Source: Propionibacterium sp. | Lineage (GTDB): Bacteria; Actinomycetota; Actinomycetes; Propionibacteriales; Propionibacteriaceae | DNA length: 26,866 nt | Reading direction: 5' to 3' | Assembly: GCA_012837465.1 (NCBI GenBank) | Contig: DURG01000047.1 | Span: 1 to 26,866 of the forward strand | Part shown: positions 13,846-21,636 of the stretch, in pieces | Position numbering within the stretch: position 1 is the first letter of the stretch | Layout of the letters: every line of letters begins with the position of its first letter | Notes under the pieces: generated by a model | Database searches by the model: none | Told to the model about the DNA's origin: nothing | Seen by the model: the letters and a program-made list of their open reading frames with translations, nothing else | Made by a program: the position numbers and the translations under genes

Positions 13846-15263
13846 TGGACGAACTCGGCCAACTCGTCAGCCAGGTCTGCGCGCACGCGGGCGTTGATGA
13901 GCGTGCCCTCCCCCGTGTGCTCGAGCGACTCGATCACTGCCGTCTTGTGGACCTTGTCCACGAGGTCGCCGCGCTCGTACGGCACGAGGGCGGTGACCGG
14001 GATCTCGGGTTGGGGCAACCACTCCTCGAGGGCGGCCCTCAGATCCCCCAGCCCGCGCCCGGTGCGAGCGGAGACCACCACGGAATCCGGGTGGTTGGCG
14101 CGCAGCGCCAGGATCGTGGCCGAATCCGCCGCGTCCGCCTTGTTGAGGACCAGCAGTTCGGGCAGGCTGCCCGCGCCGATCTCGGTGAGCACCGTGCGGA
14201 CGGCGGTGATCTGACCCTCTGGATCCGGATCCGAGGCGTCCACGACGTGGAGCAGGAGATCGGCCTGGGCCGATTCCTCAAGGGTGGAGCGGAATGCCTC
14301 CACGAGGTCGTGCGGGAGGTGCCGGACGAAGCCGACGGTGTCGGTGAGGGTGAACACGCGGCCGTCATCTGTCTCAGAGCGGCGCGTGGTGGGATCCAGC
14401 GTGGCGAACAGCGCGTCCTCGACGAGCACGCCGGCGCCGGTGAGGCGGTTCAGCAGTGAGGATTTGCCCGCGTTGGTGTAGCCGACGATGGCCACCGACG
14501 GCACCTGGTTGCGGTGCCGCTCGGCGCGCTTCGACTCACGGGTGGAGTCCATCTCGCGGAGCTTGCGGCGCAACTGGGCGATGCGGGTGTGGATGCGGCG
14601 GCGATCCGTCTCGATGCGGGTCTCACCGGGGCCGCGGCCACCGATGCCGGCGCCACCGGCGACCCGTCCACCGGCCTGGCGGGACAAGTTGCCGCCCCAG
14701 CCGCGGAGGCGCTGCTTGAGGTACTGGAGTTGGGCCAGTTCGACCTGGGCCTTGCCCTCGGCGCTCTTGGCGTGCTGCGCGAAGATGTCGAGGATCAGCG
14801 CGGTGCGGTCCACCACCTTCACCTTGACGCGATCCTCGAGGTTGCGCAGCTGCGCGGGCTCGAGTTCGCCGTCGCAGATGACGGTGTCGGCGCCGGTGGC
14901 GCGCACCACCTCCGCGACCTCTTCGACCTTGCCCCGGCCGATGTAGGTGGCCGGATCAGGGTTCGAGCGGCGCTGCACGAGCGCGTCGAGCACCTCAGAG
15001 CCGGCCGTCTCCGCGAGGAGCTTCAGCTCCGCCATCGCGTTGTCCGCGTCCTCCTGGGTGCCGGTGGTCCAGACGCTCACCAGCACCACCCGCTCGAGCC
15101 GCAGTTCGCGGTATTCGACCTCGGTGATGTCCTCGAGCTCGGTGCGCATCCCCGCGACGCGGCGCAGGGAGCGACGGGCGGCCAGATCCTCCTGGTCGCC
15201 GTCATAATCGGTGTCGAGTTCCTCGTCGTCGTACTCGAGCAGGTCTTCTTCGCGTTCAGTCAT
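13842..15263 (-). CDS. hflX: GTPase HflX
   Basis: HflX is a ribosome-splitting GTPase that rescues stalled 70S ribosomes under stress. The 473-residue protein has an acidic N-terminal tail (1-30), the HflX N domain (about 55-150), and the HflX signature (GPGETRIETDRR, about 211-222). The G domain follows, with GYTNAGKSS (261-269), DTVGF (308-312) and NKAD. The start is ATG at 15263; the frame runs open to 15509, but that extension overlaps dapF antisense-frame sequence and has no family match. No strong ribosome binding site is seen. It lies 76 bases after dapF on the same strand and is coupled to the downstream dinG gene. Confidence 0.97.
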   Translation of the reverse strand: MTEREEDLLEYDDEELDTDYDGDQEDLAARRSLRRVAGMRTELEDITEVEYRELRLERVVLVSVWTTGTQEDADNAMAELKLLAETAGSEVLDALVQRRSNPDPATYIGRGKVEEVAEVVRATGADTVICDGELEPAQLRNLEDRVKVKVVDRTALILDIFAQHAKSAEGKAQVELAQLQYLKQRLRGWGGNLSRQAGGRVAGGAGIGGRGPGETRIETDRRRIHTRIAQLRRKLREMDSTRESKRAERHRNQVPSVAIVGYTNAGKSSLLNRLTGAGVLVEDALFATLDPTTRRSETDDGRVFTLTDTVGFVRHLPHDLVEAFRSTLEESAQADLLLHVVDASDPDPEGQITAVRTVLTEIGAGSLPELLVLNKADAADSATILALRANHPDSVVVSARTGRGLGDLRAALEEWLPQPEIPVTALVPYERGDLVDKVHKTAVIESLEHTGEGTLINARVRADLADELAEFVQ

Positions 15264-15319
15264 CGTCTGCTCATTCTTCCAGCCGCGGCCGACACAACCA
15301 AGGACCACCCCACCCGGGC

Positions 15320-15328
15320 TGTGGACAA
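15320..15328 (-). promoter_or_regulatory. DnaA-box-like 9-mer between dapF and hflX
   Basis: On the minus strand this reads TTGTCCACA, the form preferred in high-GC actinobacteria. It lies in the 76-base dapF-hflX spacer. A single box is weak evidence of DnaA control. Confidence 0.35.
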
Positions 15329-15339
15329 GTCCAGCCGGA

Positions 15340-16155
15340 TCAGAACCAGAACTCGCCACGGCCGACGATGATGGCCGGCCCCGTGAGCCGTGCGGCGTCG
15401 CCGTCGAAGTCCACGCACAGGTCCCCGCCGGGCACCGTGACGTCGATGGAACCGTCGTGCCCGGTCGTGTGGCGATACGCGGCGGCGGTGGCGACCACGC
15501 CCGTGCCACAGCTCAGGGTCTCCCCCACGCCCCGTTCGAACACCCGCATCGCGAGCTTGCCCGGGCCATCGACGCGCACGAACTCGACGTTGACGCCCTC
15601 GGGGTAGGCCGACTTCGGGCTCCAGGTGGGCGCCTCGTGCAGGTTGAGCCGCGCGAGGTCCTCCCCGTCGAGGAAGACGACGGCGTGGGGGTTTCCCACG
15701 TCCACCTTCACCGCAGGCCAGGTGTGGCGCCCCAGCCTCACGGTGACCTCGTCGTCGAGCACCCGTGCGTCCCCCATGGACGTGGCGATCAGTCCGTGGC
15801 GGGCCACCTCCACGTGGCGGACGCCGGCGCGGGTGGCGACGTCGAACTCGCCCGAACCCACCAGTTGCTCGTTGATGAGGTGGCGGGCGAAGACCCTCAG
15901 GCCGTTGCCGCACATCTCCGCGACGGAGCCGTCCGCGTTGTAGTAGTCCATGAACCAGAGCGATGCCTCGCCCTCCCAGTCACGCATGCTGGAGGCCCGC
16001 ACCACGCGGATCACCCCATCGGCCCCGATGCCGCTGTGCCTGTCGCAGATCACCTGGATGAACTCCGGGTGCATCTCGTGCATGGCGTACGAGTCATCGA
16101 GGATGATGAAGTCGTTCTTGGTGCCATGACCCTTGTGATAGCTGAATCGACGCAT
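15340..16155 (-). CDS. dapF: Diaminopimelate epimerase
   Basis: DapF converts LL-diaminopimelate to the meso form for lysine and peptidoglycan synthesis. The 271-residue protein has both catalytic cysteines of the two-base mechanism, in EMCGNGLR and SCGTGVVA, plus the N-terminal motif KGHGTKNDF and GADGVI. I choose the second of two adjacent ATGs (16155) because AGGAGG at 16161-16166 then has 5-base spacing rather than 2. That ATG overlaps the miaA stop by one base (TGATG), indicating coupling to miaA. A longer frame up to 16257 lies within miaA and is rejected. Confidence 0.97.
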   Translation of the reverse strand: MRRFSYHKGHGTKNDFIILDDSYAMHEMHPEFIQVICDRHSGIGADGVIRVVRASSMRDWEGEASLWFMDYYNADGSVAEMCGNGLRVFARHLINEQLVGSGEFDVATRAGVRHVEVARHGLIATSMGDARVLDDEVTVRLGRHTWPAVKVDVGNPHAVVFLDGEDLARLNLHEAPTWSPKSAYPEGVNVEFVRVDGPGKLAMRVFERGVGETLSCGTGVVATAAAYRHTTGHDGSIDVTVPGGDLCVDFDGDAARLTGPAIIVGRGEFWF

Positions 16156-17087
16156 CATGACCTCCTGAGCTTCAAGTCTAGCCGCGTCAGGATCTCGTCG
16201 GCCGCGCCGGGCTGCGCCGCATCCAGCCAGGTGATCCTCGGATCCCTGCGGTACCAACTCAACTGCCGCCGGAAGAACTTGCGGGTGGCGCGCTGCACCT
16301 CTGCCTTGGCGTCGCCCTCGGTGACCTCGCCGTCGAGGAAAGCGACGACCTGGCGGTAGCCGATCGCCCTGACCGCCGTCTGCCCGTCTCGCAGGCCCCG
16401 ATCAAGGAGGCCTCGGACCTCGTCGACGAGGCCCTGCTGCCACATCTGTTCGACGCGTTGGTCGATGCGCCGGTCCAGCTCCTCCCGCTCCAGGGAGAGC
16501 CCGAACTGGTGCACGTCGTCCAGTTCATAGGTCCATTCCGGGATGTGTGGAGCGTGGCCGCCCGTGAGTTCGAGCACCTCCAACGCACGCACGGTGCGGC
16601 GCCCGTTGCCGGGTTCGATCTTCGCGGCGGATTCCGGGGCGCGCTCGGCCAGGATCCGGTGCAGCGCATGGGGGCCGATACGGTCCAACTCAGCCTGCCA
16701 GCGGGTCCGCACCTCCTCGTCGGAGCCGGGGAACTCGAAGTGGTCCGTGATGGCCCGGGTGTAGAGCGCGGAGCCGCCCACGAGGATGGGCACGACGCCG
16801 CGGCTGCGCAGGTCTGCGATCACCCCGCGGGCGAGGTCCTGGAACTCGGCGACGGAGGCTCGCTCAGTGACTTCTGCGATGTCGATGAGGTGGTGCGGCA
16901 CCCCGCGGCGTTCATCGACGGTTGGCTTGGCCGTGCCGATGTCCATCCCGCGGTAGACGAGCATCGAATCGGCGTTGACGACCTCCGCGGGTTGGCCACC
17001 CTCGGCCAAGGTGAGCGCGAGGTCGACGGCGAGGCTCGACTTGCCTGTGGCGGTGGGGCCGACGAGCACGATCAGGGGTGGCGGCAT
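16155..17087 (-). CDS. miaA: tRNA dimethylallyltransferase
   Basis: MiaA transfers a dimethylallyl group to A37 of tRNAs reading UNN codons, the first step completed by MiaB. The protein is about 310 residues, with the P-loop GPTATGKSS near the N terminus, NADSMLVYRGMDIGTAKP, the DIAEVTERASVAEF segment, and GGSALYTRAI. The start at 17087 gives the normal MiaA N terminus; an open extension to 17150 includes two further Met codons (17138 and 17135) but adds residues not typical of the family. A G-run directly precedes the chosen ATG. It is co-oriented and coupled with dapF. miaB lies just beyond the small plus-strand gene. Confidence 0.95.
   Translation of the reverse strand: MPPPLIVLVGPTATGKSSLAVDLALTLAEGGQPAEVVNADSMLVYRGMDIGTAKPTVDERRGVPHHLIDIAEVTERASVAEFQDLARGVIADLRSRGVVPILVGGSALYTRAITDHFEFPGSDEEVRTRWQAELDRIGPHALHRILAERAPESAAKIEPGNGRRTVRALEVLELTGGHAPHIPEWTYELDDVHQFGLSLEREELDRRIDQRVEQMWQQGLVDEVRGLLDRGLRDGQTAVRAIGYRQVVAFLDGEVTEGDAKAEVQRATRKFFRRQLSWYRRDPRITWLDAAQPGAADEILTRLDLKLRRS
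16161..16166 (-). promoter_or_regulatory. Ribosome binding site deciding the dapF start
   Basis: AGGAGG lies inside the last codons of miaA. It is 2 bases from the first ATG (16158) and 5 from the second (16155). It favours the second and excludes the long upstream frame. Confidence 0.75.
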
Positions 17088-17144
17088 TCCCCCAGTCTGC
17101 CAAAGACCCTTCCCCTCACCCTTGCGGAGGGGCATCATGGTGCC

Positions 17145-17157
17145 TGTCACCCTGACA
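17145..17157. repeat. Short inverted repeat in the miaA/antitoxin-family divergent spacer
   Basis: TGTCA-CCC-TGACA lies midway between the divergent starts of miaA and the small plus-strand gene. It could be an operator shared by both; nothing further supports this. Confidence 0.3.
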
Positions 17158-17176
17158 CCGATCGGAAGGAGAGGGT

Positions 17177-17425
17177 ATGAGCATCTTCGACAAGGCTGGC
17201 GATCTCGCCAAGCAGCACGAGGACAAGGTCGAGGCCGGCATCGAGCAGGCCGGCGACTTCGTCGACAGCAAGACCGGCGGCAAGTACGCCGAGCACGTCG
17301 ACCAGGCCCAGGTCATGGCCAACGAGCAACTCGACAAGATCACGGGCGCCGACGCGGCCGCGCCGGAGACCGCCGACCGCACCGTCAACCCCCCGGCCAA
17401 CCCGGAGGGCACCGTCGAGCCGTAA
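17177..17425 (+). CDS. Small antitoxin-family protein (MT0933/Rv0909-like)
   Basis: The 82-residue acidic, Ala/Asp/Lys-rich, probably helical protein has the pattern KAGDLAKQHEDKVEAGIEQ then DFVDSKTGGKYAEHVDQAQ. This matches the small actinobacterial family annotated as MT0933-like antitoxin. The C-terminal part (about 58-82) is Pro/Ala-rich and likely disordered. AAGGAG lies 5 bases before the ATG. No toxin gene is adjacent; the neighbours are miaA (divergent) and miaB (convergent). The antitoxin label comes from the family name, and many solitary members may have another role, such as a general stress protein. Family call fairly sure, function unsure. Confidence 0.8.
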   Translation: MSIFDKAGDLAKQHEDKVEAGIEQAGDFVDSKTGGKYAEHVDQAQVMANEQLDKITGADAAAPETADRTVNPPANPEGTVEP

Positions 17426-17428
17426 GGT

Positions 17429-17446
17429 CCGGCTAGCTGCAGCCGG
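17429..17446. terminator. Small bidirectional hairpin between the antitoxin-family gene and miaB
   Basis: CCGGCT (17429-17434) and AGCCGG (17441-17446) pair over 6 bp around a 6-base loop, starting 3 bases after the plus-strand stop and covering the miaB stop. It could end both convergent transcripts. The stem is short. Confidence 0.4.
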
Positions 17447-18926
17447 TGGCGGCGGGCAGGGGGGCAGGCTTCTCCAACGAAGGCATCCCCAGCCCGACCC
17501 CCACCGGCTTCTTCATGCCCTGAGCGGCCTCCCACGCGTCGCCACCGCGGGTGCGGCGCAGGTTGGTGGGCAGTTCGTCGGAGTTCAGGTGGTGGGGTGC
17601 GGCGTGCGTGATCCTGACCGTCGCGATGTCCCCGGGGCGCGGGCGCAGCGCCGGGTCCTCCGGCACGGCGACATGCACCAGCCGGTTGTCGCGGGCGCGG
17701 CCGCTCATCCGATTGGTCTCGGCGTCCTTGCGGCCCTCGCCGGTGGCGAACATGACCTCGACCTCCCGGCCGGCGAACTTCCTGTTCTCCTGCCAGGCGA
17801 GGTCGTTGACCACCTCGATGAGGCGGTCATAGCGATCCTGGACGACCTCCTTGGGCACTTGGTTCGGCATCGTCGCCGCCGGGGTGCCGGGGCGGATGGA
17901 GTACTGGAAGGTGAAGGCTGCGGAGAAGCGGGCCTGCCGCACGACGTCCATGGTGGCGAGGAAGTCCTCCTCGGTCTCGCCGGGGAAGCCGATGATGATG
18001 TCCGTGGTGATGGCGGCCTCGGGCATGGCCTGGCGCACCCGGTCGAGGATGCCGAGGTAGCGCTCCGAGCGGTAGGAGCGGCGCATGGCCTTGAGGACGC
18101 GGTCGGAGCCGGACTGCAGCGGCATGTGCAACTGGGGCATGACGTTGTGGGTCTCGGCCATGGCCTCGATCACGTCATCGGTGAAGTCCTTGGGGTGGGG
18201 CGAGGTGAACCGCACGCGCTCGAGCCCGTCGATGGTGCCGCAGGCGCGCAGCAGCTTCGCGAAGGCCTGGCGGTCCCCGAACTCCACGCCGTAGGCGTTG
18301 ACGTTCTGGCCGAGCAACGTGATCTCCTGGACGCCCTGGCTGACCAGCATCTCGATCTCCGCGAGGATGTCGCCCGGCCTGCGGTCGGTCTCCCTGCCGC
18401 GCAGCGCGGGCACGATGCAGAACGTGCAGGTGTTGTTGCAGCCCACCGAGATCGACACCCATGCCGCGTAGGGCGACTCCCGGCGCGTCGGCAGGTCGCT
18501 GGGGAACGTCTCGAGCGCCTCCTTGATCTCGACCTGGGCCTCCTTCTCGACGCGGGCCCGCTCGAGCAGCGCCGGCAGCGCACCCACGTTGTGGGTGCCG
18601 AACACCACGTCGACCCAGGGGGCCTTCTTCACGATGAGGTCACGGTCCTTCTGCGCCATGCAGCCGCCGACGGCGATCTGCAGGCCGGGGTGGACCGCCT
18701 TGATGCTGGCCATGTGGCCGAGGTTGCCGTAGAGGCGGTTGTCCGCGTTCTCGCGCACCGCGCACGTGTTGAACACCACGACGTCGGCACCGCCGCCGAG
18801 CGCGTCGTTGCCCGGCGAGACACGGGTCAGCCCCGCCTCCTCCAGCAGGCCGCTGATGCGCTCGGAGTCGTGGACGTTCATCTGACACCCGTAGGTGATG
18901 ACGTGATAGGTGCGTGGGTCAGTCAT
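17433..18926 (-). CDS. miaB: tRNA-2-methylthio-N6-dimethylallyladenosine synthase
   Basis: MiaB is a radical SAM enzyme that adds a methylthio group to i6A37 of tRNA, acting after MiaA. The 497-residue protein has the N-terminal UPF0004 domain with the auxiliary cluster cysteines Cys14 (YGCQMN), Cys55 (NTCAVREN) and Cys89 (GGCMAQ). The radical SAM motif CNNTCTFC is at Cys163/167/170, and a C-terminal TRAM domain is followed by a Pro-rich tail. VRENADNRLYGNLG is typical of MiaB rather than RimO. The ATG has no clear ribosome binding site. A TAGCAT -10-like element (18936-18941) would give a leader of only 2-3 bases. It is divergent from the aldose epimerase with a 33-bp spacer. Confidence 0.97.
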   Translation of the reverse strand: MTDPRTYHVITYGCQMNVHDSERISGLLEEAGLTRVSPGNDALGGGADVVVFNTCAVRENADNRLYGNLGHMASIKAVHPGLQIAVGGCMAQKDRDLIVKKAPWVDVVFGTHNVGALPALLERARVEKEAQVEIKEALETFPSDLPTRRESPYAAWVSISVGCNNTCTFCIVPALRGRETDRRPGDILAEIEMLVSQGVQEITLLGQNVNAYGVEFGDRQAFAKLLRACGTIDGLERVRFTSPHPKDFTDDVIEAMAETHNVMPQLHMPLQSGSDRVLKAMRRSYRSERYLGILDRVRQAMPEAAITTDIIIGFPGETEEDFLATMDVVRQARFSAAFTFQYSIRPGTPAATMPNQVPKEVVQDRYDRLIEVVNDLAWQENRKFAGREVEVMFATGEGRKDAETNRMSGRARDNRLVHVAVPEDPALRPRPGDIATVRITHAAPHHLNSDELPTNLRRTRGGDAWEAAQGMKKPVGVGLGMPSLEKPAPLPAATGCS

Positions 18927-18935
18927 GGCCCGACC

Positions 18936-18941
18936 ATGCTA
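18936..18941 (-). promoter_or_regulatory. Candidate -10 element of miaB
   Basis: TAGCAT lies 9 bases upstream of the miaB ATG on the minus strand, in a 33-bp divergent spacer. It is about 5 bp from the candidate -10 of the opposite gene, so the two promoters would overlap. Confidence 0.35.
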
Positions 18942-18946
18942 CCCAC

Positions 18947-18952
18947 TACTCT
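18947..18952 (+). promoter_or_regulatory. Candidate -10 element of the aldose epimerase gene, leaderless spacing
   Basis: TACTCT is followed by 7 bases and then the ATG at 18960. No ribosome binding site is visible, in agreement with leaderless transcription. Confidence 0.4.
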
Positions 18953-18959
18953 CGTGGAC

Positions 18960-19847
18960 ATGAACATCCTGCCTACCGGCCAGCAGTACCGCATCGAGTC
19001 CGGCGCCTACGTGGCCGTCGTCACGGAGGTGGGCGCAATGCTGCGCAGCCTGACCCGCGACGGCGTGGAGGTGCTCTGGACGTTCGACGAGGACGAGGCG
19101 CCACGCGTGTCGATGGCCAGACAGCTCGTGCCGTGGCCCAACCGCATTCGGGACGGCCGCTACACGTTCGACGGCGTGGAGTACCAGTTGCCCATCAGCG
19201 AGCCCGGCCGCAACACCGCGCTCCACGGACTGGGCGAGGGCGTGGCCTGGCGGCTGGTGAGCCACACCGCCGACGAGGTCGTGCTCGCCACCACCATCTA
19301 CCCGCAGACCGGCTGGAACGCGGTGCTCGAGGTGGAGATCGGCCACGCGATCGACGACGGTGGGGTCACCGTCACGGCGACCGCCCGCAACGTCGGCACC
19401 ACCCGCGCCCCGTATGGCTACGGCGTGCATCCCTACCTGGCGGCTGACCTCTCGACGGCTGAGCTGACGCTGCCCTTCGCGCAGGAGCTGCAGGTGGACG
19501 CGGTGCGGCTGCTGCCCATCGCGCTGACCGGGATCACGGCCGAGCATGACTTCCGTGGGGGCCGCGTCGTCGGCGACACGGAGTTCGACACGGCGCTCAC
19601 CGGCGCCGACGGGGCCTGGGAGATCCAGCTCACCACCGACGGACGCACGGTGGCCGTCTGGGCGGATGAGACACTTCCCTGGTTCCAGATCTTCACTCCC
19701 CCGACGCGTGACGCGCTCGCCGTCGAGCCCATGACGTGCGGGCCGGACGCCTTCAACGAGGGCCCGACGCACGATGGCCTCATGGTGCTGGAGCCCGGCG
19801 ACGAGACCACTTCTCGTTGGGGCATCCGGGTGGAGCCCTCCGCCTAG
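18960..19847 (+). CDS. galM: Aldose 1-epimerase (mutarotase) family protein
   Basis: Aldose epimerases interconvert alpha and beta anomers of free hexoses; a related subfamily acts on hexose 6-phosphates. The 295-residue protein has the galactose-mutarotase fold signature: NTALHGLG (first His), YGYGVHPYL (catalytic acid His) and AVEPMTCGPDAF (catalytic base Glu). LVPWPNRIRDGRY near the N terminus is typical of the bacterial galM-like group. The start is ATG at 18960; GTG at 18954 is possible. A much longer open frame upstream is antisense to miaB and is rejected. It is the only other sugar gene in the left two-thirds besides the GH112 gene, about 14 kb away. Convergent with rny, 1 base between stops. 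The exact sugar is not known. Confidence 0.92.
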   Translation: MNILPTGQQYRIESGAYVAVVTEVGAMLRSLTRDGVEVLWTFDEDEAPRVSMARQLVPWPNRIRDGRYTFDGVEYQLPISEPGRNTALHGLGEGVAWRLVSHTADEVVLATTIYPQTGWNAVLEVEIGHAIDDGGVTVTATARNVGTTRAPYGYGVHPYLAADLSTAELTLPFAQELQVDAVRLLPIALTGITAEHDFRGGRVVGDTEFDTALTGADGAWEIQLTTDGRTVAVWADETLPWFQIFTPPTRDALAVEPMTCGPDAFNEGPTHDGLMVLEPGDETTSRWGIRVEPSA

Positions 19848-19848
19848 C

Positions 19849-21423
19849 TCAGTGGGCGGTCTCGGTGGCGCGCGACTCGCGCACCACCGTGATCCTGATC
19901 TGCCCCGGGTAGCTCAGCGTCTTCTCGACCTCGGCCGCGATGTCGCGGGCCAGGGCGTGGGCGCCGGAGTCGTCGATGTGATCCGGGGACACCATCACGC
20001 GCACCTCGCGGCCGGCCTGCATGGCGTAGGCCCGCACGACGCCCTCATGCTTCGTGGCGATGTGTTCGAGGTTCTCCATGCGCTCCACGTAGGCCTCGAG
20101 GGACTCGCGGCGCGCGCCCGGGCGGGAGCCTGAGATGGCGTCTGCGGCCTGGGTGAGGATGGCCTCGACGGTGCGAGGCTCCACCTCGTTGTGGTGCGCC
20201 TCGACGGCGTGCACGATGTCCTCGTGCTCCCCGTGGTTGCGCAGGAGGTCCGCTCCGATGATGGCGTGGGGCCCCTCCACCTCGTGGGTGAGGGCCTTGC
20301 CGATGTCGTGGAGGAACGCCGCGCGCTTGCACGTGGGCACGTCCAGGCCCAGTTCGGCGGCCATGACGCCGGCCAGGTGGGCGCACTCGACCAGGTGGCG
20401 CAGCACGTTCTGCCCGTAGGAGGTTCGGAAGGCAAGCGCGCCGACGATGGGGACCAGGTCCGGATGGAGGTCGACGATGCCGACCTCGGTCAGCGCGTCC
20501 TCGGCGGCGCGCAGCACGCGTTCGTTGATCCGGCGCACGCTGCGATCGTGGACCTCTTCGATCCGCGCCGGGTGGATGCGGCCGTCTGCGATGAGGTCGA
20601 CCAGGGTGATGCGTGCGGTCTCGCGGCGCACCGGGTCGAAGCTGCTGAGCAGGACCGATTCGGGGGTGTCGTCGATGAGGACGTTGACGCCGGTGATCTG
20701 CTCGAAGGCACGGATGTTGCGGCCCTCACGTCCGATGATGCGGCCCTTCATGTCGTCGCTGGGCAGGTCCACTGTGCTGACCACCGATTCCGAGGTCTGC
20801 TCGGAGGCGACCCGCTGGATGGCGGTGGTGATGATGCCCCGCGCGAGGCGATCCGCGTCGCGCTTCGCGGTGGCCTCGATGTCACGGGCGAGCGTGGTGG
20901 CGGTGAGCTTGGCCTGGCGTTCCGCGGCGGCGACCACCTCGTGACGGGCGTCCTCCATGGTCAGGGCGGCGATGCGCTCCAGTTCCGCGGTGGCGCGCTC
21001 CTCCATGAGGCGGATCTCTTCGCGTTGATCCCGCAGTTGGATGCGCTGGGCGTCGAGGCGTTCGGCGCGGGCGACCAGCCCCTCGGCCTCAGCCGACAGC
21101 CTGTCCTCGCGTTCGTGGAGGCGGGATTCGCGGCGCTCCTGCGCGGCACGGGAATCGCGGAGTTCCTGGCGTTGGGAAGCCAGCATGGCCTCCATCTCGG
21201 TGCGGCGACGCTCCGCGTCCTCGAGGGCCTCCCGGGCCCGCTCCTCCGCCATCTTGGCGGCGGCCTGCGCATTGGCCCGGGCCGACGAGATGTCGTCCTT
21301 GGCCCGACGTTCCCACTTGAGCCGTTCAGCGATGGCCTGGGCGGTCTGGCGCCTCAGGAGTACGCCGAGCACCACCAGGCCCACCAGTGCGATGCCGGCA
21401 ATGATCCAACCCAGCTCGGGCAT
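19849..21423 (-). CDS. rny: Ribonuclease Y
   Basis: RNase Y is a membrane-anchored endoribonuclease that starts mRNA decay. The 524-residue protein has an N-terminal membrane helix (about 6-23), a long charged coiled coil (about 30-200), a KH RNA-binding domain (about 224-265, with GRIIGREGRNIRAFE), and an HD phosphohydrolase domain with His343 and His372-Asp373 (FLHDIGKA). All four parts are intact. AGGAGG at 21428-21433 lies 4 bases before the ATG. A possible stem-loop (21438-21459) sits just upstream of that site. It lies downstream of recX on the same strand, but with a 213-bp spacer, so its own promoter is likely. Confidence 0.97.
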   Translation of the reverse strand: MPELGWIIAGIALVGLVVLGVLLRRQTAQAIAERLKWERRAKDDISSARANAQAAAKMAEERAREALEDAERRRTEMEAMLASQRQELRDSRAAQERRESRLHEREDRLSAEAEGLVARAERLDAQRIQLRDQREEIRLMEERATAELERIAALTMEDARHEVVAAAERQAKLTATTLARDIEATAKRDADRLARGIITTAIQRVASEQTSESVVSTVDLPSDDMKGRIIGREGRNIRAFEQITGVNVLIDDTPESVLLSSFDPVRRETARITLVDLIADGRIHPARIEEVHDRSVRRINERVLRAAEDALTEVGIVDLHPDLVPIVGALAFRTSYGQNVLRHLVECAHLAGVMAAELGLDVPTCKRAAFLHDIGKALTHEVEGPHAIIGADLLRNHGEHEDIVHAVEAHHNEVEPRTVEAILTQAADAISGSRPGARRESLEAYVERMENLEHIATKHEGVVRAYAMQAGREVRVMVSPDHIDDSGAHALARDIAAEVEKTLSYPGQIRITVVRESRATETAH

Positions 21424-21437
21424 GGCGCCTCCTCATA

Positions 21438-21459
21438 TCCGTGTTCCAGCGGTCACGGA
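21438..21459 (-). promoter_or_regulatory. Inverted repeat in the rny leader
   Basis: TCCGTG (21438-21443) and CACGGA (21454-21459) flank a 10-base loop, 4 bases upstream of the AGGAGG site of rny. It could affect ribosome access, RNase Y self-cleavage or repressor binding. Short, so low confidence. Confidence 0.3.
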
Positions 21460-21471
21460 AACCACACATGA

Positions 21472-21573
21472 GGGTTGTCACACACGTCGAAGTCGACGGC
21501 AAGCACGCCACGGCGGGCAACGCGGTGGCGAGGGGTGGAATCTTGATGTCTGGGTTGTCAGTAATGTGTCAGT
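21472..21573. repeat. Direct repeats in the rny-recX spacer
   Basis: The 213-bp spacer (21424-21636) has no gene that I can support. It holds GGGTTGTCA twice (21472-21480 and 21552-21560), and TGTCAGT twice, 11 bp apart (21556-21562, 21567-21573), that is one helical turn. These may be binding sites upstream of rny. Confidence 0.35.
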
Positions 21574-21636
21574 CTTCAGCGCTCCGGCCGGGGGCGGGAG
21601 CAGGTTCATGCGGGGCCCGTGGACCTTGCCTAGAGC

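Noticed and set aside
12424..14214. Long plus-strand frame opposite dinG/hflX
   Set aside because: Antisense shadow of two well-recognised genes, no motifs. The same holds for frames at 867-1967, 2462-3550, 3857-4984 and 20191-21471.
15264..15509. N-terminal extension of hflX
   Set aside because: The extension overlaps dapF, is Pro/Arg-rich shadow sequence, and HflX similarity starts after the ATG at 15263.
17426..17432. Toxin partner beside the antitoxin-family gene
   Set aside because: There are only 7 bases before the miaB stop on one side and the miaA start region on the other; no small toxin frame fits.
17589..18959. Upstream extension of the aldose epimerase frame
   Set aside because: It is antisense to miaB; family similarity begins only at the ATG at 18960, and a -10 lies just before it.
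21555..21580. RecA-independent damage promoter (PafBC type) on the plus strand
   Set aside because: TTGTCAGTA resembles the upstream half, but no TANNNT follows at the right distance and no plus-strand gene lies downstream.
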